From: Tetraselmis striata
Lineage: Eukaryota > Chlorophyta > Chlorodendrophyceae > Chlorodendrales > Chlorodendraceae
NCBI GenBank assembly: GCA_006384855.1
Contig: VCJN01000800.1
Span: 1-64,000, forward strand
Reading direction: 5' to 3'
Length of the DNA: 64,000 nt
Shown: in pieces, positions 52,393-63,405 of the stretch
Layout of the letters: each line of letters starts with the position of its first letter
How positions within the stretch are numbered: position 1 is the stretch's first letter
Notes under the pieces: generated by a model
Databases searched by the model: none
Told to the model about the DNA's origin: nothing
The model's input: only the letters and a program-made list of their open reading frames with translations
Made by a program: the position numbers and the translations under genes

Positions 52393-55300
52393 CTAGTCCT
52401 TGTGCGAGCCGCCCTTCTTGGGCCACATCGACAGCGCGCCCTTCTTGACCTGCTTGGAGGGCGTGCCGGACTGCGCGCCCGGGTCGTCCTCTACCGTCGG
52501 TGGCTGCACCTCCCACTCGTTGGGGTCGTCCTCGGTCAGCGTGAAGTTGGAGACGTCGTTGGGGTCGACCGACGGCAGCTCCGACATCGTCTGGCCACGC
52601 ACCAACACCGCTCAGGTCAGGCAATGGTGCGGCAAGGGGGGGGGGCCGGGGGGAGGGGGATTCTAAGGCTAAGCTTGACAATCGCCAAAGACCTAAAACC
52701 CTAATATACACACCATTCCTGACCAACGCGATATTATGCGGCGCGCAGCCGCCGAGCAAAGTGTCATAAAAAGCGAATAGCATACACAAGACACGCCGCA
52801 TTTCGCTACGTCGCCATGTATATTGCACAGCATGGAACGATCCACACGATGCTGCAAAACGGTTCGTAGCTTTATGGGCCAGCCAAGGCATCTACATGAT
52901 GCGGCGCGCAATGCACCTTCATACCGGTTGTCGTAGTACTTCGACAAAACAAAAGCTTTGGAAAAGGGCACCGCGTAGCGTTTGACACCGGCCCTCGCAG
53001 GGACCTCGATGGAGCCGCCGGATTCTCACAGCGACGCCCACCGGCCGGTATATGTACATAATCGGTCTTGCGGAATGGCTCCGCAATTTGCTTGATGACA
53101 GTAACAGAGCGTCGCCTACCCAGGGCTTTCGAATCTGGATTGCCGCCTAAAGGACTCGCCGCCAAAAGGCCGTTGTAGAGATGCTGCAAAGATTACACGG
53201 GTGCTAGTCCTGCCCCGGGGGCGAAAATTGCGTATGTGTGTCTGTAGATCGGTGACGTGCGCTGCGGACACCGCAATTGCAACGCCCTGTGCACATACAG
53301 AGTGGATGCGCTTCGATCGATCCGAGTCGTTGCATCTCAAGCCCAACCAAGGAAACAGTACCGATGGGAGCGGGCTGTACAGGCTGCGGCTCTTTGGTGC
53401 AAAGGGCACAAGGGTGTGGAGTTGTTGTCAATGTATTTCACTCCCGGAATGCTTTGCCCCGGGAAATGGGGTTTGCCCGAAATGGCATTCCTCGAATGGG
53501 CTGACGTGAGGTTTAGGGTACGAGTAGGGCCGGCCTGTGGTGGTCAGAGCCGGATATTTAAATGGCCGTGATTTAGACGGTGATCCAGCCGTGTGGGACA
53601 TTCCGCCACTGGCCTCCAGGTAGTCTTGCGGAATGGCTCCGCAATTTGGTTGGTGACTGAAATCAGAGCGTCGCCTACCCAGGGCTTTCCGTAACTGGAT
53701 CGCTGCCAAACAGGCCGACGCAGAGATGCCGCTAGGGTTTCACTGTCGCCGGTTCTGCCCTGATGGCTGAAAGCAATAAAAGAATAGAAGGACGGGGTGG
53801 TGGGGGGGGGGGGGGGGAGCTGACCGGCGCCTGCGTGACCAGCCGGGTGCCCATCGTCTCCTCGTCGCTCACAGCCTCCTCCGCCGGCGACATGACGCCC
53901 AGCTCCGTGTCCAGCTGCGACACGTCTAGCGCCGTGCCGCCCGCCTGGCCGCGCACGCGGCCCTCCTCGTCGATGAGCAGGTAGGGGTTGTCCTCCCGCA
54001 GCCTGTGCCGGGGCGGCGTTCACGGGCGAGCGTTCTCATCAGGCCTGTCCATTGGCAGCTCGCATCCCGCGTGCGAAGAGGTTTTGGTGTTTGTATATAT
54101 TTAGGGCTTAAATCAGGGTTTTAGTTTTAGGGTCTTAGGGCCTATACCCTAAACCCTGTTTCCTGCGTGCGCCTCCCAAACAACAATTGGGTTGCAACAT
54201 CGCGTCCAACCTCCAACGGTGTCTCTGTAGTACGGTCTCATCGCATCGAACCATGCGCATCATGCCCAGGTGGAGGACAGGAGGCGCGGGGATGCAGGGG
54301 AGAAAACGGCAACTTGTCCGGCAAAACATCGTGTGTTAACACTTGGCCAGGCACACAAACGCAGCGATGGCCCTTGGGCGGCGCAGCTGCGTGGCGCGCA
54401 CAGAGACATTCAGACGCACAGCGTCGCCGTGTCGCGGCGTGTATGGCATCGGCAGAGTTGGAAGCGAGGCATAGTAGGGTATGGTAGGGCTTAAGCATCG
54501 GTCCTTTTCAGCCAATCCTGGCCAGGTTTAGGAAAGCTATGCCGCCCTGCTGTGGGGTGCACTTCATGAGGTATGGGTGCCGCCGCACCTAGAAGATCCC
54601 CTATTAATATTCCTCAGATCGGGCTTGCACACATGCGAACATTCACTATAGTAGTCTGGCTTAAGTTTTATCTAGTTTAACCTCTGGCAGGTAGGGCAGG
54701 ATCCTATTCGCGGTGTTCTCATTAACACCACGCCGGCACCCGTGATCGAGTATAGCATATATACTCGCGTATATTGGGTGTCTCCGGGTGTCTTGTGTGT
54801 TGGTGTGGATGTGATTGTCCCGGGTAGGGAGGAGGCAAACGGGGGGGGGGGGGGGGGGGGGGGGGGCAACCTGAAGATCCACACCAGCCAGGCGGTGAAG
54901 CCCCACGAGACGAGGTTGAATGCGTGGATCAGCGTCTGCGGCAGCAGTCCGCTGGGGCTGAAGACCGGAAGAACGATGACGATGAAGTAGGCGGTTGCAT
55001 AGCAGTACACGCCGACCCTGGGCGCAGAGAGAAGGGGGACAGAGGAAGTGAGCGAGGGAGGGGGTCGGGGTCAGTTGGCGAAAGCAGGAGTGAGCGACTG
55101 TGATGGGGTTGCTGGCGGGTGGTGCTGCCGCGTTCATATAAGGGACAGTGCAACAGCTGGTGGCCTTCACTGCGCAGCATTGGCGCCGGCGCGGCGGGGG
55201 GATATCCACCTGAAGCGCTTCAGGATGTTGCTCTTGTCGCGGTGAGACACCGCGTCTTCCACCGTCACCACCTCGTGCACGTTGGGAGGGGCTGCGAGCC

Positions 55301-56999
55301 AGGGGGGCGGGCACGGGATTAAAGCGGAGCAGCCTTCGAAAGGAGGAAGCTGCGAGGCTGCCACATGCGGAGGGTTTCTCTGTGTCTGTTTTGAAAGGTG
55401 TCTGTGAGTGAGAAGAAGAAGGGGGCGGGGGGGGGTGGGGGGGGGTGTGGGGGGGGGGGGGGCGCACGTCCGTAGGGGTCCGCCTGCTGCTGCTGCTGCG
55501 CGTCAGGCGTGTCCAGGGCATCCGCGTCCGGGTCCCCCATGCCCGCAAACGTCGTGTTGGGGACTGGCGCAACGCCGCTGTTGGCGGGTGGCGCTGCCGC
55601 TCCCTCTGACCGCTGTGATCATGCAGGGGGGAGCGGGTTGGGCTGCTGGCCACAAGCTGTAGGGCGTATGAACCCACAATGAAGATCGGAGGTTTGGGGT
55701 TGGGGGGAAGAGGGGGGGGGGGGGGGGGGGGGGGGAGAGCTCGCCTGGATGGCCTCCTCCAGCGCCTGGCACTCCAACTTGACAAACTCAAAGACAAAGA
55801 GCACGCCGAGCACCCAGCAAAGCAGGCTGGCCACCTGGGGAGCGGAGGGCGGGGGCAGCTGGGTGAGCAGCAGCCGGGCATTGTCGCACCCCATTGCTTT
55901 GCTACCGGCGCCATAACGACTAATGTTAACAGACTGTGGCCTTTGACCCCCACCTTCACATTCCTGGCCCAGCCCGCCCGGCTTTCCCCCCCTTCCCTTC
56001 ACCCTTTCGGGGCAACATGCCAGAGACTGTAGGGGATACGCAATGAACATTCCGATTAGCCGAATGCGACCGCCGCTTGGAGTCCAGTCCAGTCCAGTCC
56101 AGTCCACCCACTACCATCATCACCACCGACCACCACCCCCACACCAAGGGACACGTATTCCAGAAGGACCTGGAGCCCTTTCTCAAGTGGCTGGAGGAGG
56201 CGGAGGAGGAGGAGGAGGACTAGCCTCCCTTCCCCGTTTTGCCCACCACTTGGACAGAGACTTGCACATTGCTGAGTTGGCGCGTTGGCACCCATGACCC
56301 TCCCTACATGAACGGCGTGCGCCCACACCCCCCCCCCCCCCCCCCCGGGACAAAGAGGCCAACACAAGCAGCAGCTTGAAGCTTGTTTTGACTTTTGCTG
56401 GACCGTTTGGTGCAATTTGTTTAGCGATGGTTCTCAGGCACGGAGTGGCGGGGGGCGCACCGCAGCCAACACAGCAACCAGGGCCAGCCAACCATTGGTG
56501 GCGGGGGCATCCTCCTCCGGGTCCGGCCCCATGCCCGCGAGCGTGTCGTTGTAGCTGCCGTAGTCGCCGTAGTCGCTGTAGTCGCCGCTGTAGTCGGGCA
56601 CCACGGGGTCCTCGAAGCTGGTGAAAGCCCCTGGGTTGTCCACCAGGATGATGATGTCCACCAGCTGGGGTGAGCGCGCCCACCACAGGGCTCGCGTCAG
56701 AGCCTCCGGGAGGCGTGCCCCCCCCCCCCCCCCCCCCCCAACCCCCCCCGGGACACGGATTAAGTGTGTGGGCAGGAAAGAGGGGGGTTGCCCACCAGGA
56801 TGAGGACGCCGTACGTTATGGGCAGCCCCAGCGCCTTGCCCTTGTACCAGCCCAGCGTGGTGCGCGTGATGCTGCAAGAAGGTGGGGAGGTCAGAGGGGC
56901 GGTTAATGCCCTTGGGGACACATGGCGGGCAGGCACAATGTGGTCATCATGGCCATGCCCGGCTGCAGGTGTGGGGGAGTAAGAGGTGGGTGTGGTTCA

Positions 57000-57034
<35 letters not shown>

Positions 57035-58129
57035 CTATAGCCACACGAGATGAGCAGCACCAGGCACTGCACGCATGGAAGGGTGGGGGTCGGGGGACGG
57101 GCAGCGGGCTGTCAGCACAGAGCCCTGCAGGCGCCGCTTTTCCCATGTAAGCCGACCTGCTCCTGCGAGTAGCCGCCACCGCGCACCCGCAGACCACACG
57201 GGGTTGGGGGTAGAGGGGGGGGGGGGGCACCAGGAAGAAGGAGTCCGCCACGTCCGCGGCCACCACGTACATGCCCAGAACGGGCACTGAGCCCGTCACG
57301 GCAAACAGGAGCTGGAACACCTCCGACGCCGTCACCTGCGGGCAAGGCCAGATAGGGTGAGATCCGCCGCAGTGTAGGTGGGACCACGCTATGGCCCGGC
57401 CCTAGTTTTGGCCAGTTACTCCCCCCGCCACCCCCCCCAACCAGCACCAGCATCACCACCACCGCCGCCGCCGCCCTTGCCGAGACCGCTGCAGCGCTTG
57501 CCCCTGTGCCACGGATGCCGATGCACCTATAACACCCGCAATATTTATGCCTCAAATTGGGCTCGAATGCAGCCTAGAGGTACGCTCGCTCCCTGTAGCC
57601 CTGTCTGTGTTGCCTAGGACAGGTGGGGCGGCTTCTTCTCCGCAGTGTTGCTATTCACGCATCGGCACCCGCAGCTTGGTCAGTTTGCCTCCAACCCCCA
57701 CACACACACGCACGCGCGCCAAGCACCACTAGCACCGCGGCGGCGCCGGTGCCTGCGCCAGCGGACAGAGAGTGGAAGCGCGTTGCAAGAGGGATGGCAC
57801 GGGGGGTGTGGGCAGGGTGCAGGGGCATGGGAGGGTTGCGGCGCACCAGCGACAGCAGCGTGACCAGGCCCCGCTGCAGCTGCCAGCCGCGCCCCTTCAC
57901 GGCGCGGTGCCGCAGCCAGTCGACCAGCGTGGCGGCCCACAGCGCCAGCCACAGCACCACACGCACGCTGCATGCCGCCGTGTCCGGTATCGCCTGCGAG
58001 AGCGAGGCCGCAGCGGCAGCAGGGGCGCCGGGCGAGCTTAGAGGCCGCGCATGGGTGGGGGGTGGGCTGGCGGGGGGGAGGGAAAAGGGGAAAGGGGGGC
58101 GGCGTCGGCGGGCGCACTTTCGTCGCCAT
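52393..58129 (-). CDS. Seven-transmembrane protein, lung-7TM type
   Basis: Twelve exons: 58129-58118, 57993-57847, 57335-57231, 57066-57035, 56871-56796, 56664-56461, 55834-55745, 55603-55468, 55291-55210, 55017-54871, 54002-53825, 52590-52393; all phases agree, 468 aa. Hydrophobic segments in order: RVVLWLALWAATLVDWL; VFQLLFAVTGSVPVLGMYVV; FLCLVLLISCGYSITRTTLG; ITYGVLILLVDIIILV; WLALVAVLAAVASLLCWVLG; YCYATAYFIVIVLPVF; FNLVSWGFTAWLVWIFR. The CGYSITRTTLG segment and the end AWLVWIFRLREDNPYLL resemble the SxGYGxxRxxLG and LWRPxxNNxxY landmarks of the lung-7TM family (GPR107/TMEM87/PTM1), which acts in Golgi-endosome traffic. Unusual points: a Tyr/Asp loop (YSGDYSDYGDYGSY) between helices 4 and 5, a Gln-rich loop, and a start (MATK) without the usual luminal N-domain, so upstream exons may be missing. 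The intron after 55745 has a GC donor. The acidic tail ends KKGGSHKD. Confidence 0.68.
53066..53200. repeat. Dispersed repeat R1, copy A (intronic)
   Basis: Shares CTTGCGGAATGGCTCCGCAA, then GAGCGTCGCCTACCCAGGGC, with 53620-53700, and the later part with the inverse of 21000-21190. It lies in the long last intron of the 7TM gene. Confidence 0.75.
53620..53765. repeat. Dispersed repeat R1, copy B (intronic)
   Basis: Second copy in the same intron and same orientation as 53066-53200. CTTGCGGAATGGCTCCGCAA is itself a near-palindrome (GCGGAATGGCTCCGC), so the unit may fold. Confidence 0.75.
54605..54750 (+). repeat. Dispersed repeat R3, copy 3
   Basis: Carries CAGATCGGGCTTGCACACAT, TTTAACCTCTGGCAGGTAGG and TTCGCGGTGTTCTCATTA. 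It lies in a 7TM-gene intron, antisense to the gene. Confidence 0.6.
54838..54866. repeat. G-run at an intron edge
   Basis: About 27 G in a row directly beyond the donor of 7TM exon 10 (a C-run on the transcript, just inside the intron). Comparable runs lie at 55448-55460, 55709-55735, 57003-57031, 53796-53818 and 49011-49035. Confidence 0.8.
56149..56223 (+). pseudogene. Orphan eIF5-like C-terminal exon, antisense in an intron
   Basis: On the + strand 24 codons read GHVFQKDLEPFLKWLEEAEE followed by EEED and a TAG stop, preceded by CACCAAG or TTCCAG, either usable as an acceptor. A helix of the form EPFLKWLEEAEEEE closing the protein is characteristic of the end of the W2/MIF4G-like domain of translation factor eIF5. 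No other eIF5 exon is visible upstream, and the stretch lies in intron 6 of the minus-strand 7TM gene. It is best seen as a captured gene fragment. The match is short, so coincidence is possible. Confidence 0.4.
57545..57680 (+). repeat. Dispersed repeat R3, copy 4
   Basis: Carries CAAATTGGGCTCGAATGCAG, later TTCTCCGCAGTGTTGCTATT and GGCACCCGCAG. More diverged than the other copies; also in a 7TM-gene intron. Confidence 0.45.
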
Positions 58130-59888
58130 CGTCCTATTTTCCCGGTCGCTCCTATGTGCTGCGCCAGTGAGCGCTCTCGCGCGCCCGCTCGGCTTGCTGG
58201 GGCGCCGGGGCGCGAGTCTGCGCCGTGGGGTCGACGCTCAGCAGTGCCTCAGGCGGCGCGGAGGGTTGCCACGCTGCCGAAGGTGCAGGCAAGCGGTTGC
58301 GAAGTTTGAGCTTGGTGGAGGGGCAGACGTTGGAGCAGTAGCGAGGCGCCGAGCCCCGAGGGAGGATTCGCGCCTTATCTGGTACAGGTACGTGGTACTC
58401 TCGCGCCCCGCCGGAGGGATCAAACCTGATGGTCGCCGACCGGCGCCTGTCGCGACTACCGCCTACCGGGGTACCAATACTACAGGCGTCAAAATTAGTG
58501 GAAGTTAAGTTCGCCTCGCGGGTCAAAGCATCGGCCGAAGCCGCCCTTGCGCTTGACCTCGTGCGCCAATAAGGTAGGTCCGACTTGATGTCATGTTTTA
58601 TTACTCTACTTTCTGGAGAGCTCCGGACCGGGCTCCCTATCGCTTTTCCAGTCGGATCACGAGTGAGCCCGCAAGATTCCCCATGATGCTTATTCGGCCG
58701 CCGCTGCGCGAGTGCTGGGCCTTCGCCCGCGCGGAAGTTCCGCGCTTATCACATGTCATGGGTTGACCCCATGTGTGGGATTGACCCCTTATGGCTTATT
58801 CGCTCTACGGATGGCTCGAACCGGAATGCCATGGATTCATCGTGGATCATCTGCCCATATTTGCCCCGTAGCGAACTACAAACACCGCATGCATACCGCT
58901 TTGAAAAATCTTTGGGCTTCCTTGGCGATGATCGAAGCGGGGGCGGTGCTCGACCGGGACCGCTCGGGAGTCGGCGTTTTGACCCTTGAGACGAGGGCGC
59001 TGCGCCCAGCGGACCGCTCGCGGCCGTCAAATATGACGTTAGCGGGGTGGGGGGGCCCGCGTGCGATTATATGATCGATTTCGCGTTCGTGTCCTCCATG
59101 ACCCCCACTTGGGGCAACAACCCCACTGGTGCACCCCGGGGATCGCGGCGACCGAGGGGGAGCGCAACAAGCTAGCGGCGGCCGGGCGTCTTCCTCCCCG
59201 GTGCAGGGTGTTCACCGATACTACTCTTTGTGGTTGAGGACCGCGGCCGCCTCGGAAAATCCGCTTTAACGGTGGTCAGCATCTTCGCGGTGTTACTTGC
59301 CGTGCGCAACTTCCCAGGCGGTCCTTCCGCCCCGACTTCATGCTTCCTTCGTGGTCAATCCGTCCAGGCTCTTCGAAACTTTGTTGCCAGCCAGCCCGCT
59401 GAGTTCCGCCATCACATGTCGCGCACGCGACGGAGGTTGTTGCAGCGAGTCTCTGCTTCCGTGCATGGTACCTTGGGCGGCATTCTCTTTGCCGGAGTGC
59501 ATACGGCCAAGTCTGATGCGTTTGCCCGTGCTCATTCCGCACCCTCTTCTCGTGTTGCTTCGACCTCGCAACAACTGCAGTGGATGTTTCCTATTGCCGA
59601 TTCGGGTGGCTTCCTGATCGCCTTTTGCAGCTAGCTAGCTCATGTAACTATATACTTTTTGGAGAGAAGGGGGGGTCACTTTGTAAGTGGCCTCAACTTT
59701 ATGTTCTCGTACGTTAACAGTACTCGGCGGCTGGGAGCGGTGCATGAGCGACTCGGGGCTCAGCCCCGCACCACCGCCGCCATTAACATCTAGCTAGGCA
59801 AGGCATATCCTTGGACGGCGCTTGGCCAGGCTGGACAGACACCTCCCGCTGGCCCATCCTAACCCACCATCTCACCCCTCCTCGCCAA
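58130..59888. other. Unassigned region with repeat scraps
   Basis: Upstream region of the 7TM gene, where an N-terminal exon could hide. A minus-strand frame from 58526 to 58152 lacks an ATG and ends at a TAG; it has no recognised domain. A + strand frame of 134 codons at 59230-59634 ends in sequence shared with family R4 (CCTGATCGCCTTTTGCA, also at 21500). A few TGGGTTGACCCC-type words at 58767-58790 are tandem. No gene is called. Confidence 0.3.
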
Positions 59889-62155
59889 GATGGCTGACGA
59901 CAACGAGTTCACTGTGATCTGGGAAGGCCGGCTTCTTGCCAAGTCTATGCTCGACTTCGAGCGGGTGGCTGGAGACGCACACTCTCCGCAAAGCTCCCGG
60001 AGTTCGCGGGTGACGAGGTCGAGAGCAAGCTGGTGTTGAGAATAGCCGACGCCAACATATCTCCACCAACTGCGTGCAACATGTGGACGTCAACACCGCC
60101 TATGGGGGTAAGAGGCGCCAGCCTCAAGACAGGTACGACATCAACCGATGCTGGAGAATAATGTATGGAGGTAATGCAGAACGTCCCAACCGAAAAGCTC
60201 ACCTTCGACGTGGAGTTGCAGGAAGGCCAGACTCTACACAGGCAGGTAGAGGCCGTATCGCAGCTTCGCGCCGCTTCTGTCGCGCAACACGGCGAACGCG
60301 CCCTCCCAGCTCGTAGGCAGACAAAGAAGATGACTGCGGATGAGGCGATGTATAACGACCTGATCGAACACTGGCGGAGCTGGATCGGTTGGGCGGCAAC
60401 CAACGCCGAGACAACCGGTATGCGGTTCGCCGCCCGCATCGCGAAGGGCATGTCCCCCCCTACTTAAACACGAAATGTGGGCGGCGATGGAGAAGACCGC
60501 TACAGGTGGGTTCCGCCCCCGCGCCTAGATGCAGCCATGCTTCCATCATCGATGATGGATGCTGCTTGAACGAGCTGAGATGCTGTCGCTACACCTCGAA
60601 ACCCAAACCGAACTCGTCCTCGTCACAACGAACGGCATCCCTAGCTAGCACCGCCGCCGCCGTCCATAGAGAACCTTGAGCGCAGCGGCCGCATCGCGTC
60701 CGCTCGTAGTGTACCCTATAAACGTTTCTCTGATTGGCCGACTGTTCCCGCGTGTGGTGCAGCAAACAATCATGTCCCGAGTGTTGGGCTTAAGCACCTC
60801 ATCCACACGAAGCACGAAGGCCTGAAGGGCAAGTAGGTCCATGAGCGGCTCACGAAGAGCATGCTCGAGCTAGACGACGCTGCGTTCAATCACCGACACC
60901 GACCACTTGCGACACCAAGGGCAGTGGCCGCATGCCTGAATCCCTTTCTGCAGCTCAAGGGGCAGTATCACGAGCGTCTCTCCGAGCAGGTCAAGCGGCA
61001 GAGGGTGGCACACGCTGCCATCGACGCGCTCCGCAGCGCTGCCAATGCCGTCAAGTACCGACTCGTCGAAGCGTGCCGCGTGGACAAGACGCCATCTGTG
61101 GAGCTGTTCAATATCAACAAGCTGCTCGCCTCCGACGACTACTACATACTCGCTCATCGATGTCAGCAACTACATGGTGGGGCTTAACGCGCGGAAGCGG
61201 GCCAAGATCATTGGAGAAGCTGCTGAGGGATGGGATGTCGACACCTTGCCACTTTGTGGAGTTGGATGCATGGCGGCAATCGGACAGGCGTTGCAGTTAA
61301 TTTCATCTGTCGAGTGCCCCGGGACACGGAGGCCAGAGCTGACAGCATGCATGAGGATGCGCGAGTGGAAGAGCTAAGTGCGCCAACCAGGAGAGATACT
61401 ACGGCCGTGTTGTAAAGGAGTCGTTTTTTGCCTCTGTATGTGCGCATGGCTTCGTGTCGTCGAGCAAGGCAACATCACAAGCAATATATTATGAGTTTGT
61501 TACATGTGACGTCCTCCCGGCCTAGACTGGCAGCGAGGCGGGGATAAATACGGGTCTCTTCGCCATGTGTTCTCAAAGCAAGGATCTGCTCCTCTCTGCG
61601 CCAGCTCAATGGACGGCCGGACAATGGACGCTTTGATATGTTTTGGAATGCGCTGAACGAGCTGATGGATGAGAACTACAAGCGAGGGCATGATCGGCAG
61701 CATGGTGAGCATGTCCCCCTCCCCCTCTTTGCATTCCCCCCGTGCATTGACTTTTCAGACAATTCGCTGAGTTATATTAAGTTGCGTACGTGCCAGGGGG
61801 GATGTTCATGCTCGTAGTTGTGTCCGTCCGGTCACTGGTGGAGAAGACTATGAAGCGGTTGCATGCCAAGCACGCCACAGCCGAGCAACCCAAACCCGAT
61901 CGAGAGCAGCTGGCGCAGCTCGGCGTGCACATTCCGATAACTCCATGGGTCACAATGGTCGCAATACAGTTTGTCCGAAGAATGCGCTGTCCAAGAAGGG
62001 GCGTGCGGGCACATGTGAGTGTCCTCCCCACCCCATGCTGCGTTGCTCACAGTTATGGATACATGCACAGCCCTCCTGACCGTGCTGTGGTTATATGCAG
62101 GCAAGCTGAAATGCAGTTCAAGGTGGATGCGCACTCATCTGCCCTATGGAAGTAG
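59889..62155 (+). pseudogene. Decayed multi-exon mobile ORF
   Basis: A chain of + strand coding scraps in changing frames. ADDNEFTVIWEGRLLAKSML at 59893 shifts frame to reach LSAKLPEFAGDEVESKLVLR. A second piece (60165-60467) has MTADEAMYNDLIEHWRSWIG. A third (60861-61187) has LNPFLQLKGQYHERLSEQ, VELFNINKLLASDDYY and, shifted, NYMVGLNARKRAKIIGEAAE. A fourth (about 61600-61710) reads RFDMFWNALNELMDEN with a donor after RQHG. The last (61790-62155) has VSVRSLVEKTMKRL, IPITPWVTMVAIQF and FKVDAHSSALWK. The order FW..L.EL, D.R.HG, S.R.L.E, PW...QF.PKN, K...DAH recalls a widespread uncharacterised dispersed ORF of algae and invertebrates. That likeness is from memory. Several frame shifts show it is dead. 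Confidence 0.4.
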
Positions 62156-62322
62156 ATCAGGGGATATGGCCTCATGATGCGGCATATGTGGGACGAGGCT
62201 AGAGCTTAGGACATGCATGTCGTCTTCATCTCATGTGATGACTAGTCCAAGGTTAAGCTGGTGTTGGTGCTGGTGCTAGTCCTGGTGCTCGTGCTGGCGG
62301 TGGAACCTTAGATGCGCTACAC

Positions 62323-62508
62323 CTATTCGGCGGGGCAACCGTTCTCCAGCGCCCACGCGCGGACGTGCGGCGCCGCGTCATGCAGTTTGCAGTTTCCCCA
62401 GGGGCATCCCCTCTCGCGCAGCCGGCGGAGGACCTTGAGGTGCCCGCAGGCCGCGGCGGCCTCGCACGTACGGTTGGCTGACGACTCAGAAGCCCGGAGC
62501 GTCGTCAA
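62323..62508 (-). pseudogene. Ankyrin-repeat gene scrap
   Basis: Sixty-one codons on the minus strand carry one and a half ankyrin repeats of the style abundant in algae and large DNA viruses: CEAAAACGHLKVLRRLRERG followed by CPWG, then RAWALENGCPAE. It has no start or splice context and is flanked by unrelated sequence, so it is probably a fragment left from a larger ankyrin gene. Confidence 0.55.
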
Positions 62509-62659
62509 AGGCGCGTCGTCGAAGTATAGTATATGACCAGAGTGGCAGCTTGGTCCATTTTGACCTCACCTAGTTGTACATTATTGTATTACACCGCGGC
62601 ATCAGCCGGCATCTCTATGTGTATTCCTTTTACAACTACTGCGGATCGTCGTGGCGGCG

Positions 62660-62868
62660 CGGGGCCGGGAGGGGGCTAGAGGGGCCGGGTGGAGGGGCCG
62701 GGCGAGGCCGGGTGGAGGGGCCGGTATGGGGCTGGAGCGGGCGGGGGGAGGGGGCGGGCGAGGCCGGGGGCAGGGTCCGGGCGAGGCCGGTAGGGGGCTG
62801 AAGGGGCCGGGGGGAGGGGCCGGGAGGGGGCATGGTGGAGCCGGGCGAGGCCGGGAGGGGGCGTGACT
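62660..62868. repeat. G-rich minisatellite
   Basis: Irregular tandem units built from GGGGCCGGG, GCGAGGCCGGG and GGAGGGGGC, about 15-25 bp each and roughly ten copies. Strong purine/G asymmetry makes G-quadruplex formation possible. Confidence 0.8.
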
Positions 62869-63332
62869 ACACCGTCTGGCATCGGAGGAGTCGAAAGCGC
62901 TGCGGCACTCTACACTCGCGATCGCTGTCCCGCACGGCGCGTTCGACCCGGGAGATCTCCGAGCGTTCGTCCGCGCCGACCGTCTGGTGAGAGTGGAGAC
63001 GCTCCGGGCCGTATCCTGGGAGCGACGGGTTGGACCCAGCGGCTCCGCGCTCGCCGCCCCCACCCCCGTCGCCGCCGCCGCCGCCGCCGCCGCCGTCGTC
63101 GTGGTCCGCCGAGTCCTAGGGCCGGCGGCGGCGGGCGGGCCGTCGGCGGAGGCTGTTGCAGCCTCCGCGCCGGAGGCAGACGCGGCGGCTGCGCCGGACC
63201 CCGGCCAGAGCGGACGGAGTGCCGGTGTGGCGCACTGGCCCAATGCCATTAGATTGACAGATGGACGCATTTGTCTGAGTGGTGGGACTAGAACTCGATA
63301 CGCGTCGATACGCGCCGCCGCCAATGGACGCC

Positions 63333-63367
<35 letters not shown>

Positions 63368-63405
63368 CCGCCCGGCGATCGGGGGACGGGGGAGGGGAGA
63401 GGGGG
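62869..63405 (+). other. Open coding-like stretch before the recombinase
   Basis: A frame open from about 62871 to 63412 reads SKALRHSTLAIAVPHGAFDP and RVETLRAVSWERRVGPSGSA, then Ala/Val-rich low complexity (a CCG array) and THARTHAR from an ACGC array at 63332-63366. The first 60 residues look protein-like; the family is unknown. It may be the 5' part of the same mobile element. Confidence 0.3.

Noticed and set aside
59230..59634. 134-codon + frame
   Set aside because: Its end coincides with the dispersed repeat R4 and it shows no domain; left unassigned.
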